Assembly: GCA_019358975.1 (NCBI GenBank)
Contig: JAHHIL010000005.1
Coordinates: 1-64,000 of the forward strand
From: Trichocoleus desertorum ATA4-8-CV12
GTDB lineage: Bacteria; Cyanobacteriota; Cyanobacteriia; FACHB-46
DNA: 64,000 bases
Reading direction: 5' to 3'
The position numbers and the translations under genes were made by a program. Every line of letters begins with the position of its first letter. Within the stretch, counting starts at the first letter, position 1. Positions 24,336 through 33,217 of this stretch are shown one piece after another. Under the pieces are notes generated by a model. It was not told the DNA's origin. It made no database searches and saw only the letters and a program-made list of their open reading frames with translations.

Positions 24336-24592
24336 GTTGCCCGCACATTTACAGCTAAAGCGGAGCACCCCTAAGCGGTGCCCCTAGCTCAGTGTACGGA
24401 GGCCATCTCTAGGTTGAATTACACTTCCTTGATGCTTTTAACGCTTTTACTCCCCAGTCCATAAAGACTCTAAAAAGTTTGTTCTCAAGGCGCTTCCAGT
24501 GCTTTCGGCTTTGATAGAGTCGAATTACGGTTAGGGAACTCAAAGGTAGCTTTTTTGACACAGTTAAGCGCAAAAACACGGGGACAAACGTA
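24336..24592. other. Spacer with promoter of the TPR gene
   Basis: About 260 bases with no gene visible. It contains a GC-rich stretch near 24361-24385 with a small dyad (GGAGCACC / GGTGCCCC, imperfect). No RNA gene recognised. Confidence 0.4.
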
Positions 24593-25069
24593 ATGCTAGT
24601 TTCTAATTCATGGTGGTTTAAATTTCCGATCGCCCTTAGTCTGACCGCAGCGATCGCAGCATCTGCTTACGGTTTTGGTGTCGCCAACAAGGCACCTGCT
24701 AGCAAGATCCAAGCGGTTGATTTATTAGAACAAGGCTTTTCGTTACGAGCCGCAGGTCAACTGCCTGAAGCTTTGGTAGCTTTTGATCAAGCCATTGAGA
24801 TCAAGCCGAACTACGCTGAAGCCTACACGGCCAAAGGAGCCTTACTCGCAAAGCAAGGCAAAAACTCCGAAGCGATCGTTGCCTTTGGTCAAGCAATTGA
24901 AGCCGATCCACAGTTGTCCGCTCCTTACTTAGGCTGGAGCCAGGTGTTGATTCAGGAGGGCAAATTTATGGAAGCTAAAGTAGTGCTCAGCCAAGCCCGC
25001 AGCACCCTGAAACAACAAAGTGACACTCAGCAAGCTGGAGTCGTAAATCACTTAATGCCCAGCTTCTAA
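24593..25069 (+). CDS. Membrane-anchored TPR protein
   Basis: The 158 residues begin with a hydrophobic helix (FPIALSLTAAIAASAYGFG, about residues 12-30) acting as a signal anchor or signal peptide. Three tetratricopeptide repeats follow: AVDLLEQGFSLRAAGQLPEA, AEAYTAKGALLAKQGKNSEA and APYLGWSQVLIQEGKFMEA. TPR proteins of this type usually bind other proteins in the thylakoid or envelope. The partner is unknown. The gene stands alone. Confidence 0.8.
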   Translation: MLVSNSWWFKFPIALSLTAAIAASAYGFGVANKAPASKIQAVDLLEQGFSLRAAGQLPEALVAFDQAIEIKPNYAEAYTAKGALLAKQGKNSEAIVAFGQAIEADPQLSAPYLGWSQVLIQEGKFMEAKVVLSQARSTLKQQSDTQQAGVVNHLMPSF

Positions 25070-25108
25070 ATGACCCAACTAGCCTCAGCCTTTTTTCAAA
25101 CTCTAACT

Positions 25109-25999
25109 TTACTCAAAGTGCAATAGTCCTTGATCACCATCTAAGGTAACGAGTCTACCCACTGGCAATGCCGCATTAGGGCCATCGTGACCAAAGGGCA
25201 AGCCAGAAACAATGGGAATGTTGAGGTCGCTGAGGCGATCGCGCAATACCTCTTCGACGCTAAAGCTGGGCACATTGACAGGCGGTTGGCACTGGCTAAA
25301 TCGCCCCAATGCGATCGCCCGCACTGCTTGGAATGCTCCGCTTAAGCGCCACTGCGTCAGCATGCGGTCAATTCGGTAGGGTGCTTCCGAGACATCCTCG
25401 AAGGCTAAGATGACACCTTCTAGCTGTGGTTGATGCGGTGTGTGCAGCAAGTGAGTGGCAACCGTCAAATTAGCAGGCAGCAGAATGCCTCTGGCTTGTC
25501 CGCCTCCCCAGCCTTGGCCTTGTAGCGGAGCCAGAGAATTACGTCCTTCCACCCAGCTAAATAGGCGCTCAATTGACCAATCTGGCTCAGCGGCCAGTGT
25601 CGTCAGTAAAGGGCCATGAACCCCAGAAACTTCTTGCTGACTCAGGCTCCACAGCAAGCTGGTGATGTCAGAAAAACCGACCAACCATTTCGGCGGTGTC
25701 GGCGGCCAGTGCCAATTTTCTAGAAGGCGCGCCCCTCCATACCCCCCTCTAGCACAGAGAATGCCTTGGCAATCTGGATCTTTTAACGCAATTTCTAGCT
25801 GCTGGCGACGGCTAGGATCATCCCCTGCCAAATATCCCCACCGATGATCAAATCCTGGGGTAAGTTCTACCGCATAGCCACGCGATCGCCAAATTTCTAC
25901 CCCTTGCTGAAAGGCCTGCAATTCTCGCAAGGTGCCGCTAGGGGCAATTACGCGCAAGCGATCGCCAGGCTTGAGGAAAGGCGGAAGTTGGCAGTTCAT
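25109..25999 (-). CDS. LD-carboxypeptidase (S66 family)
   Basis: S66 peptidases cleave the L,D-bond in peptidoglycan tetrapeptides during cell-wall recycling. The sequence has RVIAPSG at the start, ARGGYG, the nucleophile segment VGFSDIT, HGPLL, AFEDVSEAPYRIDRML with the catalytic Glu, and the His in GLPFGHDGPN. No signal peptide is visible, consistent with a cytosolic enzyme. The ATG at 25999 overlaps the stop of the upstream glycosyltransferase gene by four bases (ATGA), so it is preferred over the ATG at 26026. The two genes form an operon. Confidence 0.9.
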   Translation of the reverse strand: MNCQLPPFLKPGDRLRVIAPSGTLRELQAFQQGVEIWRSRGYAVELTPGFDHRWGYLAGDDPSRRQQLEIALKDPDCQGILCARGGYGGARLLENWHWPPTPPKWLVGFSDITSLLWSLSQQEVSGVHGPLLTTLAAEPDWSIERLFSWVEGRNSLAPLQGQGWGGGQARGILLPANLTVATHLLHTPHQPQLEGVILAFEDVSEAPYRIDRMLTQWRLSGAFQAVRAIALGRFSQCQPPVNVPSFSVEEVLRDRLSDLNIPIVSGLPFGHDGPNAALPVGRLVTLDGDQGLLHFE

Positions 26000-27087
26000 G
26001 CTGGCCTCAAAATATCTGCAAACCATTCTTCCATGCGATCGCCCATTGCCGCTTGCGAAAACTCTGCCTCAGCTTGTTGGCGACAGGCCGCCCGATCGAT
26101 CTGGTCAATCTTGGCGATCGCTGCCACTAAACCAGGAACACTATCGGGTTCCACCAGCCAACCCGTTCTGCCATCTTTGACTATTTCTGTTGGCCCCCCC
26201 CGCCGATAGGCAATCACCGGAACACCACAAGCTAACGCTTCAATCGCCACATTGCCAAAAGCCTCTATCCAGCGCGGTGTCACTAACAAAGCGCGACACT
26301 GCCGTAATACTTGCTGCAACTCAGTGGTGGGTAGAAAACCCAAGTATTCAACGGGAGCCTTGGGGTAGCTTTGGCAGAGTTGTTGCCAATAAGCAGAGTC
26401 TTGCATTGCGCCCAAAATCTTCAGCGGTATGCCTGTCTCTTGAGCCGCCGCGATCGCATCTTCCAAACCTTTTTCGGGAGCAATTCGCCCCACCCACCCT
26501 AGCCAAGCTTGAGGTTCTGCACAGAATTGATACAGAGACAAATCGAACCCATTGCCTAAACAACGGCACTCTGCGGCGAAGGGAAACGTGGCTGCTTGAG
26601 CTTGGCTATGGACTCCGATAGTGTGGGGAAATTGTCGCGCTACTTGTGCAATGATTTGGTCCATCGCATTGGTCAGCGAACCCATACTCACCAGATGCGC
26701 GATCGGACGTGGGAAAAACGGAGTTAAGTAAAAAGGCAACCAATCGTAGGCAAAGTTCACCAACAAGTCGTAGTCTGCGGCAACTTGAAGAGCATAATTC
26801 CACATATTGGCTAGCACCGCCTCACCTGGCATCACGATGGGGTCAGTTCTCAACTGAGTTTGAGCAGTCGTCTGCAACTCCCCTGCAATTTCGATGATGG
26901 GCAATGACCCCAAGCAAGAACCTGTAGGCGCAAGAATCTGTAATGAGTGGCCCCGACTTATCAGTTCTTGAGCAATGTTGTACAACGTTAGCTCAACCCC
27001 ACCTCCTAAGCCAGACCCTAAAGGCCCCACGGAGGTAGAAACCAACAAAAGCTTGAGCGGGCTATCCAGTGAAGTAGTTGCACCCAT
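25996..27087 (-). CDS. GT4-family glycosyltransferase
   Basis: This is a GT-B fold enzyme. It has an N-terminal glycine-rich loop (GLGGGVELTLYNIAQEL) and a C-terminal donor-binding domain with GRIAPEKGLEDAIAAA and an EX7E-type motif in WIEAFGNVAIEALACG, followed by RRGGPTEIV. GT4 enzymes transfer sugars from nucleotide-sugar donors; neither donor nor acceptor can be predicted here. It is translationally coupled to the LD-carboxypeptidase gene downstream, a pairing that could hint at an envelope-related product. Confidence 0.88.
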   Translation of the reverse strand: MGATTSLDSPLKLLLVSTSVGPLGSGLGGGVELTLYNIAQELISRGHSLQILAPTGSCLGSLPIIEIAGELQTTAQTQLRTDPIVMPGEAVLANMWNYALQVAADYDLLVNFAYDWLPFYLTPFFPRPIAHLVSMGSLTNAMDQIIAQVARQFPHTIGVHSQAQAATFPFAAECRCLGNGFDLSLYQFCAEPQAWLGWVGRIAPEKGLEDAIAAAQETGIPLKILGAMQDSAYWQQLCQSYPKAPVEYLGFLPTTELQQVLRQCRALLVTPRWIEAFGNVAIEALACGVPVIAYRRGGPTEIVKDGRTGWLVEPDSVPGLVAAIAKIDQIDRAACRQQAEAEFSQAAMGDRMEEWFADILRPA

Positions 27088-27119
27088 TGAGTACTGATGA
27101 AAAGAACAAATTGATTCTG

Positions 27120-27161
27120 GTCAGATCGTCCTAGTCAGATTGTCGGGCCAGATTGTCAAAG
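27120..27161. repeat. Three tandem copies of a 14-bp unit
   Basis: GTCAGATCGTCCTA, GTCAGATTGTCGGG and CCAGATTGTCAAAG follow each other at 27120, 27134 and 27148, sharing the core CAGATYGTC. They lie in the short spacer upstream of the glycosyltransferase gene, so they could be part of its promoter. Confidence 0.7.
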
Positions 27162-27166
27162 AACCT

Positions 27167-28459
27167 TTATGACTCAGAGATATTCTCAGGTAAAATTTCT
27201 GGTGGACTCACAGCATTTTTCAGGGCTGGGACGCCTTCCACATTCGCAAGCGTCTTAATCCGATTTACTTGATTGAGTGCCCAACGGGCCGTTTCTTGCA
27301 CCTCTGCATCCGGGTCCTCTGTTGCATGACGCAGAAGTTGGCTAATTTGACCCACTAAATCGTAAATTCGCGTGATGTCTCGGATGGCATTTTTCCGCAC
27401 TTCTGGATTTTCATCCTGCAAAGAAATTGCTAAAGCCCGGTTCATTGGCTTCAGGGTTCGCACCCCAATCTCTGATAAGGAAGCGAGGATTAAGCTGCGC
27501 TGCTTGGAGTCGGAATCCATCATCAAATCAACGAGTGGCTGCACCGCATGGGTATCACCGCGTTGACCCAGTTCCCAAATGGCTTTGCGCCGCTTCGCCG
27601 GATCAGGACTCCGGAGATCCTGAATTAGCTCCTCAACAATGTTGATTTTGGGCAACCGTGTGGTTTCTCTGACGGGCAATTCCTTGGGATTTCTGGCCTG
27701 TGATGAATTACTACTATTGACTGCTACACCCGGAGCACTATGACCATTACTACTGATCTCAACCGCAGGTTTGGGAGTGTCGGCCTGAGGCGGGACTGGC
27801 GGTTCCGAACGATTTACCTCTGGCCCTAAGAAACCAGCAGGAGAAGAATCAGGGTCGGGTAGAGTGTGAGGCTGCTTCGATGAACTGCTGGCTCGGTTCA
27901 GTAAATACAAAATGCCAGTTCCAGTGGCAGCGATCGCAATGACCCCGATCAACCAGCCTATCCATCTCCCCTGTGGCTTCGCAGGTGCAGGATCTGGAGC
28001 CGATTCTGGCGTAGGTTTCGGGGCTGCGCTCTGAGCCTTTTGCAACTCTTGTAAGCGGGAAAGTGTGCTGGGACCAGCGACACCATCCGCACTCAGCCCG
28101 ATCGCTTTTTGAAAATTTAAAACAGCAATTTCAGTGCTTTGCTCGTAATTGCCATTGACGGAACCCTCGTAGTAGCCTAGCAGCTTCAATGTGCTTTGCA
28201 ATTGCTGTACTGCTGGCCCTTGAGCCCCAGGTTGGAGGGTGGTCGCTGGGCTACTAGGGAGGGACTGGGATGTAGTTGGTGTAGGTTCACTAGGAGGGGC
28301 TTGGGCTAGGCGGAGCGTGCTATTGAGTGGATAAGCACTGTGAGCCTCAGAAGTATTTACCCTAGAACGAACTCCTGGGTAACTCCTTGCTGGCTCAGGG
28401 ATGACACCGAGGAAAGTGACACAGGTAAGCAGGAGTAGAGTGGAGCGGTAGAGCGTCAT
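27167..28459 (-). CDS. Peptidoglycan-binding, single-helix membrane protein with HEAT repeats
   Basis: Starting at ATG 28459 the protein has an N-terminal signal sequence (TLLLLTCVTFLGVIPEPA), a peptidoglycan-binding type 1 domain near residues 70-145 (GAQGPAVQQLQSTLKLLGYY and NFQKAIGLSADGVAGPSTL), a Pro-rich linker, one membrane helix (IGWLIGVIAIAATGTGILYL), a Ser/Pro-rich linker, and four HEAT-like repeats at the C-terminus (KRRKAIWELGQRGDTHAVQP). If the signal is cleaved, the wall-binding part is periplasmic and the HEAT part cytosolic. That would make it a possible link between cell wall and a cytosolic partner (inference). An upstream TTG at 28471 would add four residues. Confidence 0.8.
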   Translation of the reverse strand: MTLYRSTLLLLTCVTFLGVIPEPARSYPGVRSRVNTSEAHSAYPLNSTLRLAQAPPSEPTPTTSQSLPSSPATTLQPGAQGPAVQQLQSTLKLLGYYEGSVNGNYEQSTEIAVLNFQKAIGLSADGVAGPSTLSRLQELQKAQSAAPKPTPESAPDPAPAKPQGRWIGWLIGVIAIAATGTGILYLLNRASSSSKQPHTLPDPDSSPAGFLGPEVNRSEPPVPPQADTPKPAVEISSNGHSAPGVAVNSSNSSQARNPKELPVRETTRLPKINIVEELIQDLRSPDPAKRRKAIWELGQRGDTHAVQPLVDLMMDSDSKQRSLILASLSEIGVRTLKPMNRALAISLQDENPEVRKNAIRDITRIYDLVGQISQLLRHATEDPDAEVQETARWALNQVNRIKTLANVEGVPALKNAVSPPEILPENISES

Positions 28460-28761
28460 AAGTAAACCCAAGGCTTAAAAACTACAACCAGGGCGAGCTG
28501 CGAGAGTGTGATTGCTGCGAAGTTAACATAGCGATTGTGACTCTCATAAGCCTTCAAAAGATTCCTTAGTTTTACGGTATAGGAAGGCATCTTAGAAGGA
28601 CTTATCTTACATTCAAGCTTACGTGGCAAAACACTGGGTGATCAATGCACTTGTAACTTAGAACCCTGATAGTTAAAGTCCCGATCTCAAAATGCAAGTC
28701 GGGCTTGATCAAACTGGTACGACGATTCATAACTCGTACTAATCGCCAATCACCGCTAAAT
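28460..28761. other. Spacer between EamA gene and PG-binding/HEAT gene
   Basis: About 300 bases. Holds the promoter of the minus-strand PG-binding/HEAT gene and the end of the EamA transcript. No gene or strong hairpin seen. Confidence 0.4.
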
Positions 28762-29859
28762 CTAAGATTCTGATTCGGTTACTGGTAGAGGCACCCTCGT
28801 AATATTACTGATATTACTTGCAGGTTGGGGCGATCGCTCGACAGGAGAGGTATTTCCCTCGGTTAGGGCAGTTGGCTCCGCTACGGCAGAGCGTTGCAGT
28901 TTCTGAGCGATCGCCTCGCGCTGATTGATGAGATAGATGCTGACCAATGTCAGACCGACCCCAAACCACTGCAAAGGACTTAATACTTCCGCTAAGAATA
29001 AATTACCAAATAGCAGGGCAAACACAGGCGTCAAAAACGTCAAAGAACTTAGACTGGTGAGGCTACCACTAGAGGCAAAGTAAAAGAACAGCCCATAGGC
29101 GATCGCACTGCCAAAGATCGTGGAATAGCTCAATGCCATCCATCCGGAGAAGTCAAGATGCACCCACTGATCGGACTCCCACAACGACGAAAACGCGAAA
29201 AGTGGTAGACCTCCCAATATCATATGCCAGCCCGTTGCGGTGACTGGATCGGCATGGCGGAAAACTAAGCGGGCCATGACCGTTCCTACCGCCATAGACA
29301 GAGCCGCTAAAAGCATTAGCCATTCGCCATTCTGAAACAGTTGGTGTAGTAGCTCCGATCCGGAGGGTAAGGAGGCGATCGCAAAATTTCCTTGCAGTAA
29401 CCCCCAAATCCATTCATCGGGTAGCCCTAGCAAGCTAATCCCCAACACCCCTAGGCTTAGACCGAGCCAACCCCATAAACCAATGTGTTCGCCAAACAAC
29501 CAACAGGCCAGCAGAGCCACAGCCAATGGCTGAGAGTCAATCATGACTGAACCCAACCCCGCACTGGTTCGGGTCAAGCCTTCCGCTAAAAAGCCTTGAA
29601 ATAAGGCTCCATCTACCAAGGCAAAATTCAGAATTCCTAGCCAAGCTGCCCATCCCCGTGGTTGCGGTCGTTGCATCAGCGCTGCGATCGCTAAAATCAT
29701 CATCCCCGCAGGCACCAAGCGCACCCCTGCTAAAAACATAGGGGTAGTCTGCGGAATGACTCCTTTCATTGCTACCATCGCCGTGCCCCAAAGGAAAAAA
29801 GGCGCAATCAAGAGGAGCGGTGCTACAGCTAACTTTGAGTCAGAGGGTTTTAGAGGCAT
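28762..29859 (-). CDS. EamA/DMT family transporter
   Basis: This is an integral membrane protein with ten helices and two EamA repeats. The first starts APLLLIAPFFLWGTAMVAMK and the second MLLAALSMAVGTVMARLVF. Conserved end-of-repeat signatures are VDGALFQGFLAEGLTRTSAG and SSLTFLTPVFALLFGNLFL. The family exports metabolites such as amino acids; the substrate is unknown. The ATG at 29859 (MPLKPSDSKL) is preferred over the TTG at 29892. A polar C-terminal tail of about 40 residues follows the last helix. Confidence 0.87.
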   Translation of the reverse strand: MPLKPSDSKLAVAPLLLIAPFFLWGTAMVAMKGVIPQTTPMFLAGVRLVPAGMMILAIAALMQRPQPRGWAAWLGILNFALVDGALFQGFLAEGLTRTSAGLGSVMIDSQPLAVALLACWLFGEHIGLWGWLGLSLGVLGISLLGLPDEWIWGLLQGNFAIASLPSGSELLHQLFQNGEWLMLLAALSMAVGTVMARLVFRHADPVTATGWHMILGGLPLFAFSSLWESDQWVHLDFSGWMALSYSTIFGSAIAYGLFFYFASSGSLTSLSSLTFLTPVFALLFGNLFLAEVLSPLQWFGVGLTLVSIYLINQREAIAQKLQRSAVAEPTALTEGNTSPVERSPQPASNISNITRVPLPVTESES

Positions 29860-30350
29860 GCAATAACTCCGGGAAAGGCTGGGCGGTGCCAAACACTAAA
29901 CTTGAGGCCCGCATCCTGATCTGATCTAGGATGCTGAGTGTTCGAGAGAACTGAGCCACAGCTCGTGACAGCTCGTAGTAGGTCTTTACTGATTGTACTG
30001 AGGCATGTAGTTATGTTAAGTAGCTTACATAAACATACTCGGGTTTACCACTACGCTGCCGAGGTTCAGGCAAACGGCTAATTCTGAGGAGCCTATTAAG
30101 CGTTGCATCTATTGCATCTAGAAGAGTATAGCCACCTTGACAGTAGCAACCCCAACCTTTTCAATCCAATCGTCCAAGAATTAAGGCACACTAGGAGTCA
30201 GACCGCTCCAGCTAACAGTGCAATACTTCTAACCTGCTGGTCAGCTTCAGCTCCTTGAGGAAAGCTGAAAACTTGGGCTGTCATCCTAGTCTGAGTCGGT
30301 TGCCTCCTCAAAATTGACTGACATCATTTCGTACTGGTTCTCAATTACTC
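29860..30350. other. Divergent spacer between EamA transporter and sppA
   Basis: Nearly 500 bases without a gene. It contains a perfect 7-bp hairpin GCATCCT (29911-29917) / AGGATGC (29928-29934), and a short repeat ACAGCTCGT twice near 29957-29975. Promoters for both flanking genes must be here. No RNA gene recognised. Confidence 0.45.
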
Positions 30351-31181
30351 ATGATTTGGCCTTTCAAGCCTCGGTCTCGAAAACAAATTGCTCGCATTGA
30401 AGTCTCAGGGGCGATCGCAGGAGCTACCCGCAAGCGAGTTCTGGAAGCCCTCAAAACGGTGGAAGAAAGAGAATTTCCGGCTCTGCTTCTACGGATTGAC
30501 AGTCCTGGCGGTACTGTTGGGGACTCTCAGGAAATCTACAGTGCGCTCAAACGTCTGAGCGAAAAAATCAAAATTGTTGCCAGCTTCGGCAATATTTCTG
30601 CATCGGGTGGCGTTTATATCGGCATGGGCGCAAATTATATTGTGGCCAATCCGGGTACCATTACTGGCAGCATTGGGGTGATTCTTCGGGGCAACAACTT
30701 GGAACGGCTTCTAGAAAAAGTAGGCGTTTCCTTCAAGGTGATTAAATCTGGTCCCTACAAAGACATTTTGGCTTTTGACCGAGAACTGACAGAGTCAGAA
30801 GCTAGCATTCTGCAAGCAATGATTGACACGAGTTACTTACAATTTGTGCAGACGGTGGCTGAAGCCCGTAAGCTGGCAGTGGATACAGTTAAAAGCTTTG
30901 CGGATGGACGAATTTTTACGGGTGAGCAAGCCCTAGAACTAGGAGTTGTAGATCGCTTAGGCACCGAAGAAGATGCTCGTCGTTGGGCGGCGGAACTTGC
31001 AGGTCTTGATCCAGAAAAAACTCGTTGCTACAACTTGGAGGAACGCAAACCCTTCTGGAGTCGCGTTGTTCCTAGTACCGGGCAAACCCGCTCAGGGAGT
31101 TCAGGGATGAGAGCTGGCCTCGATTGGATGGAGTTTGAGTTGTCTACCAGTGGTCTGCCCTTGTGGCTTTACCGACCCTAG
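30351..31181 (+). CDS. sppA: Signal peptide peptidase SppA (S49 family)
   Basis: The short, single-domain form of SppA. The catalytic Ser is in NISASGGVYI (Ser85) and the Lys in KSGPYKDI (Lys137), a Ser-Lys dyad. LLRIDSPGGTVGDSQEIY is the conserved front segment, and the second half has SFADGRIFTGEQALELGVVD. The family degrades signal peptides or membrane-protein fragments; some cyanobacterial members affect light acclimation. No classical signal peptide or strong membrane helix is visible, so membrane association is uncertain. It is followed 176 bases later by aroH in the same direction. Confidence 0.92.
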   Translation: MIWPFKPRSRKQIARIEVSGAIAGATRKRVLEALKTVEEREFPALLLRIDSPGGTVGDSQEIYSALKRLSEKIKIVASFGNISASGGVYIGMGANYIVANPGTITGSIGVILRGNNLERLLEKVGVSFKVIKSGPYKDILAFDRELTESEASILQAMIDTSYLQFVQTVAEARKLAVDTVKSFADGRIFTGEQALELGVVDRLGTEEDARRWAAELAGLDPEKTRCYNLEERKPFWSRVVPSTGQTRSGSSGMRAGLDWMEFELSTSGLPLWLYRP

Positions 31182-31357
31182 CGACCAATTTGCCTAAAAT
31201 TGACAATTTAAAGCCTTGAAAATCCTAGATTTTGTTAACATTGGCTCGCGTTGTCAAGATTTTCAGTTATCGTTGCGATCGCTCAGGTTAGATGATCTGA
31301 GCCATAAAAATCCAACTTGATGAATATTGGTTTAATCACATGACGGAGGATGAGGGC

Positions 31358-31771
31358 GTGGAATGGAGAGTTCGGGCAATTCGTGGTGCAACAACTGCCT
31401 CAGACAACACGGCTGAGGCAATTCGAGAAGCAGTCGCTGAGCTGTTAGATGAGTTAGAAGCTCACAATCAACTCGATCCAGAAGAAATTATCAGTGCGAC
31501 GTTCTCTGTTACCCGCGACTTGGACGCCATCTTCCCGGCTTCAGTAGCGCGTGAACGTCCCCGTTGGCAAAACGTTCCTTTACTAGATGTGCAACAAATG
31601 CATGTCGAAGGCAGTTTAGAGCGTTGTATTCGCTTCTTAATTCACTTCAATACCCCAAATCCGAACGTGGAAATCCATCACCCTTATCTGCGGCAGGCCA
31701 GAAGCTTAAGACCCGACTGGATCTTGGCCCAAACAGGCTTAGCCTCCCCCGTCGCCAAGTCTCATCGCTAA
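31358..31771 (+). CDS. aroH: Chorismate mutase, AroH class
   Basis: This enzyme converts chorismate to prephenate for phenylalanine and tyrosine synthesis. The AroH trimeric class is recognised by WRVRAIRGATTASDNT near the start, EIISATFSVTRDLDAIFPA, and RCIRFLIHFN near the end. The GTG at 31358 (family start VEWRVRAIRG) has GGAGG 8 bases upstream and gives a normal length of 137 residues. The ATG at 31340 would put its start upstream of that GGAGG and is less likely. A perfect two-way terminator follows. Confidence 0.92.
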   Translation: MEWRVRAIRGATTASDNTAEAIREAVAELLDELEAHNQLDPEEIISATFSVTRDLDAIFPASVARERPRWQNVPLLDVQQMHVEGSLERCIRFLIHFNTPNPNVEIHHPYLRQARSLRPDWILAQTGLASPVAKSHR

Positions 31772-31784
31772 CCAGTAAATCCTC

Positions 31785-31821
31785 AAAAAAGGGAGCCAGA
31801 TTTAACTCTGCTCCCTTTTTT
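31785..31821. terminator. Two-way rho-independent terminator
   Basis: AAAAAAGGGAGC at 31785-31796 is the exact inverse complement of GCTCCCTTTTTT at 31810-31821, with a 13-base loop. It has T runs in both directions and ends both aroH (plus) and crtR (minus). Confidence 0.93.
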
Positions 31822-31851
31822 AGTTGTTTAGACGGGGGTTAAATGGGTTGC

Positions 31852-32823
31852 TTAACTGTGAACTTCTAAGCCCTGAGTTACCTCTAAGCTACTGTTGGCT
31901 TGGCTAACCTGGCTAATAGGGGCAGTTGCTTCTGGAGGTTCCGGCGATCGCGGACGATGCCAGCGAATGCCTAGGAAGACATCATACATAAAGTGCCAAA
32001 AGTCTTTGGACTGCGATAAACCCAGTGATTGGTGGCAACCCTTAGCATCTAACAAAGGCTGAGTTGCATAGTAGGCAGGCTGATAGTTATACCAAGGAAC
32101 AGCAGGCCATAAATGATGGATCAAATGGTAATTCTGACCCATAATCAGCAGGTTCAGAATCCGATTGGGATAAACTCTAGCGTTCTTCCAGCGATCGCGC
32201 TCCTGAAAAGGTCGGTGGGGCAAATAGTCAAAGAATAAGCCTAGAGCTAAGCCCACAACCGCTAGAGGCACAAACCAAAAATTAAAAATGTAACCCAGGA
32301 AGTCGTGCTGGCAGGCTGTGTAAATCAACGCGGCAACGGCTAAGCGACCGAGAAACCACTCCCACAGTTCGTACTTCCGCCATAGCTGACGGCGAAAAAA
32401 GAAAATTTCGTGGTACATGAAACGAGCGGCAATAAACCAGAGCGGCCCCCCGGTCGAAACAAAATGATCGGGGTCGTTGTCTGGATCATTCACATTGGCA
32501 TGGTGCTGCATATGTACGCGTGTAAAGACTGGGAAAGAAAAACCCAGCATTAAAGCACTGCCATGCCCAATAGCGGCATTGATGATGCGATTGCGATGAG
32601 CCACATTGTGGGACGCATCATGAATCACAGTTCCCACCATATGTAGAGCAATGACAGTCATGGTAAAGCAGCACCAGTCAAGCCATTCCCAACACCAGTA
32701 ACCCAGTATCGACAGGATTTCTATGGCTACCGCTGCCAGGAACATTAGCAGCGTCGGGTTAAATTGACCCGGAGGACCCATTAACTCCTTCGGCACTGTC
32801 AGGGGCTTCACTGCCTCCGACAT
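31852..32823 (-). CDS. crtR: Beta-carotene hydroxylase CrtR
   Basis: This membrane di-iron hydroxylase of the fatty-acid-desaturase superfamily makes zeaxanthin from beta-carotene, and echinenone derivatives in cyanobacteria. The histidine boxes are present: HDASHN, RVHMQHHAN and NYHLIHHLW. Hydrophobic segments flank the first box (FLAAVAIEILSILGYW, VIALHMVGTVIH). Total length is close to other CrtR proteins, with a polar C-terminal tail. The ATG at 32823 (MSEAVKPL) has AAGGAG 10 bases upstream; the ATG at 32832 is only 3-4 bases from it. A related desaturase acting on lipids is the alternative, but the C-terminal box with HHLWP and WYNYQPA favours CrtR. Confidence 0.87.
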   Translation of the reverse strand: MSEAVKPLTVPKELMGPPGQFNPTLLMFLAAVAIEILSILGYWCWEWLDWCCFTMTVIALHMVGTVIHDASHNVAHRNRIINAAIGHGSALMLGFSFPVFTRVHMQHHANVNDPDNDPDHFVSTGGPLWFIAARFMYHEIFFFRRQLWRKYELWEWFLGRLAVAALIYTACQHDFLGYIFNFWFVPLAVVGLALGLFFDYLPHRPFQERDRWKNARVYPNRILNLLIMGQNYHLIHHLWPAVPWYNYQPAYYATQPLLDAKGCHQSLGLSQSKDFWHFMYDVFLGIRWHRPRSPEPPEATAPISQVSQANSSLEVTQGLEVHS

Positions 32824-33217
32824 CGTATCCATACTCCTTCTTTGTCATCCTCGCGTAGTATACGATACGAATGCTTAATAATAAAGTTTTGTGAAACTAG
32901 CTCATCTAATCAGAGCTTCGCTAACAGTAGCGTCAAGTAAATAATTTGAGCCAATTTTTAGAGCAACAAGAACAGTTTAACCTCAGACGTTCACGGACGT
33001 TGCTTGACAACCTCAGCTTTAAACACTTCAGCAGAAACCCAACTTCAATGAAGACTCGGTGAAATCATCCTCCTAGGTTGGCAGATCTTCCGATGTAAAT
33101 GCTAGGTCTGAATGTGATCAGGGTTGTAGGAGTGCTTTGTCGCATTAGGGCTTTATTGCATCAGGGGTGGTGCTGTTGCGGTGATTAGTTGTCATTCACT
33201 CTGAAGGGGCTTTGATT
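32824..33217. other. Divergent spacer between crtR and the COP23 gene
   Basis: About 390 bases with no gene. It includes a small dyad GTATACGATAC near 32859 just upstream of crtR. It should hold promoters for both genes. No RNA gene seen. Confidence 0.45.
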
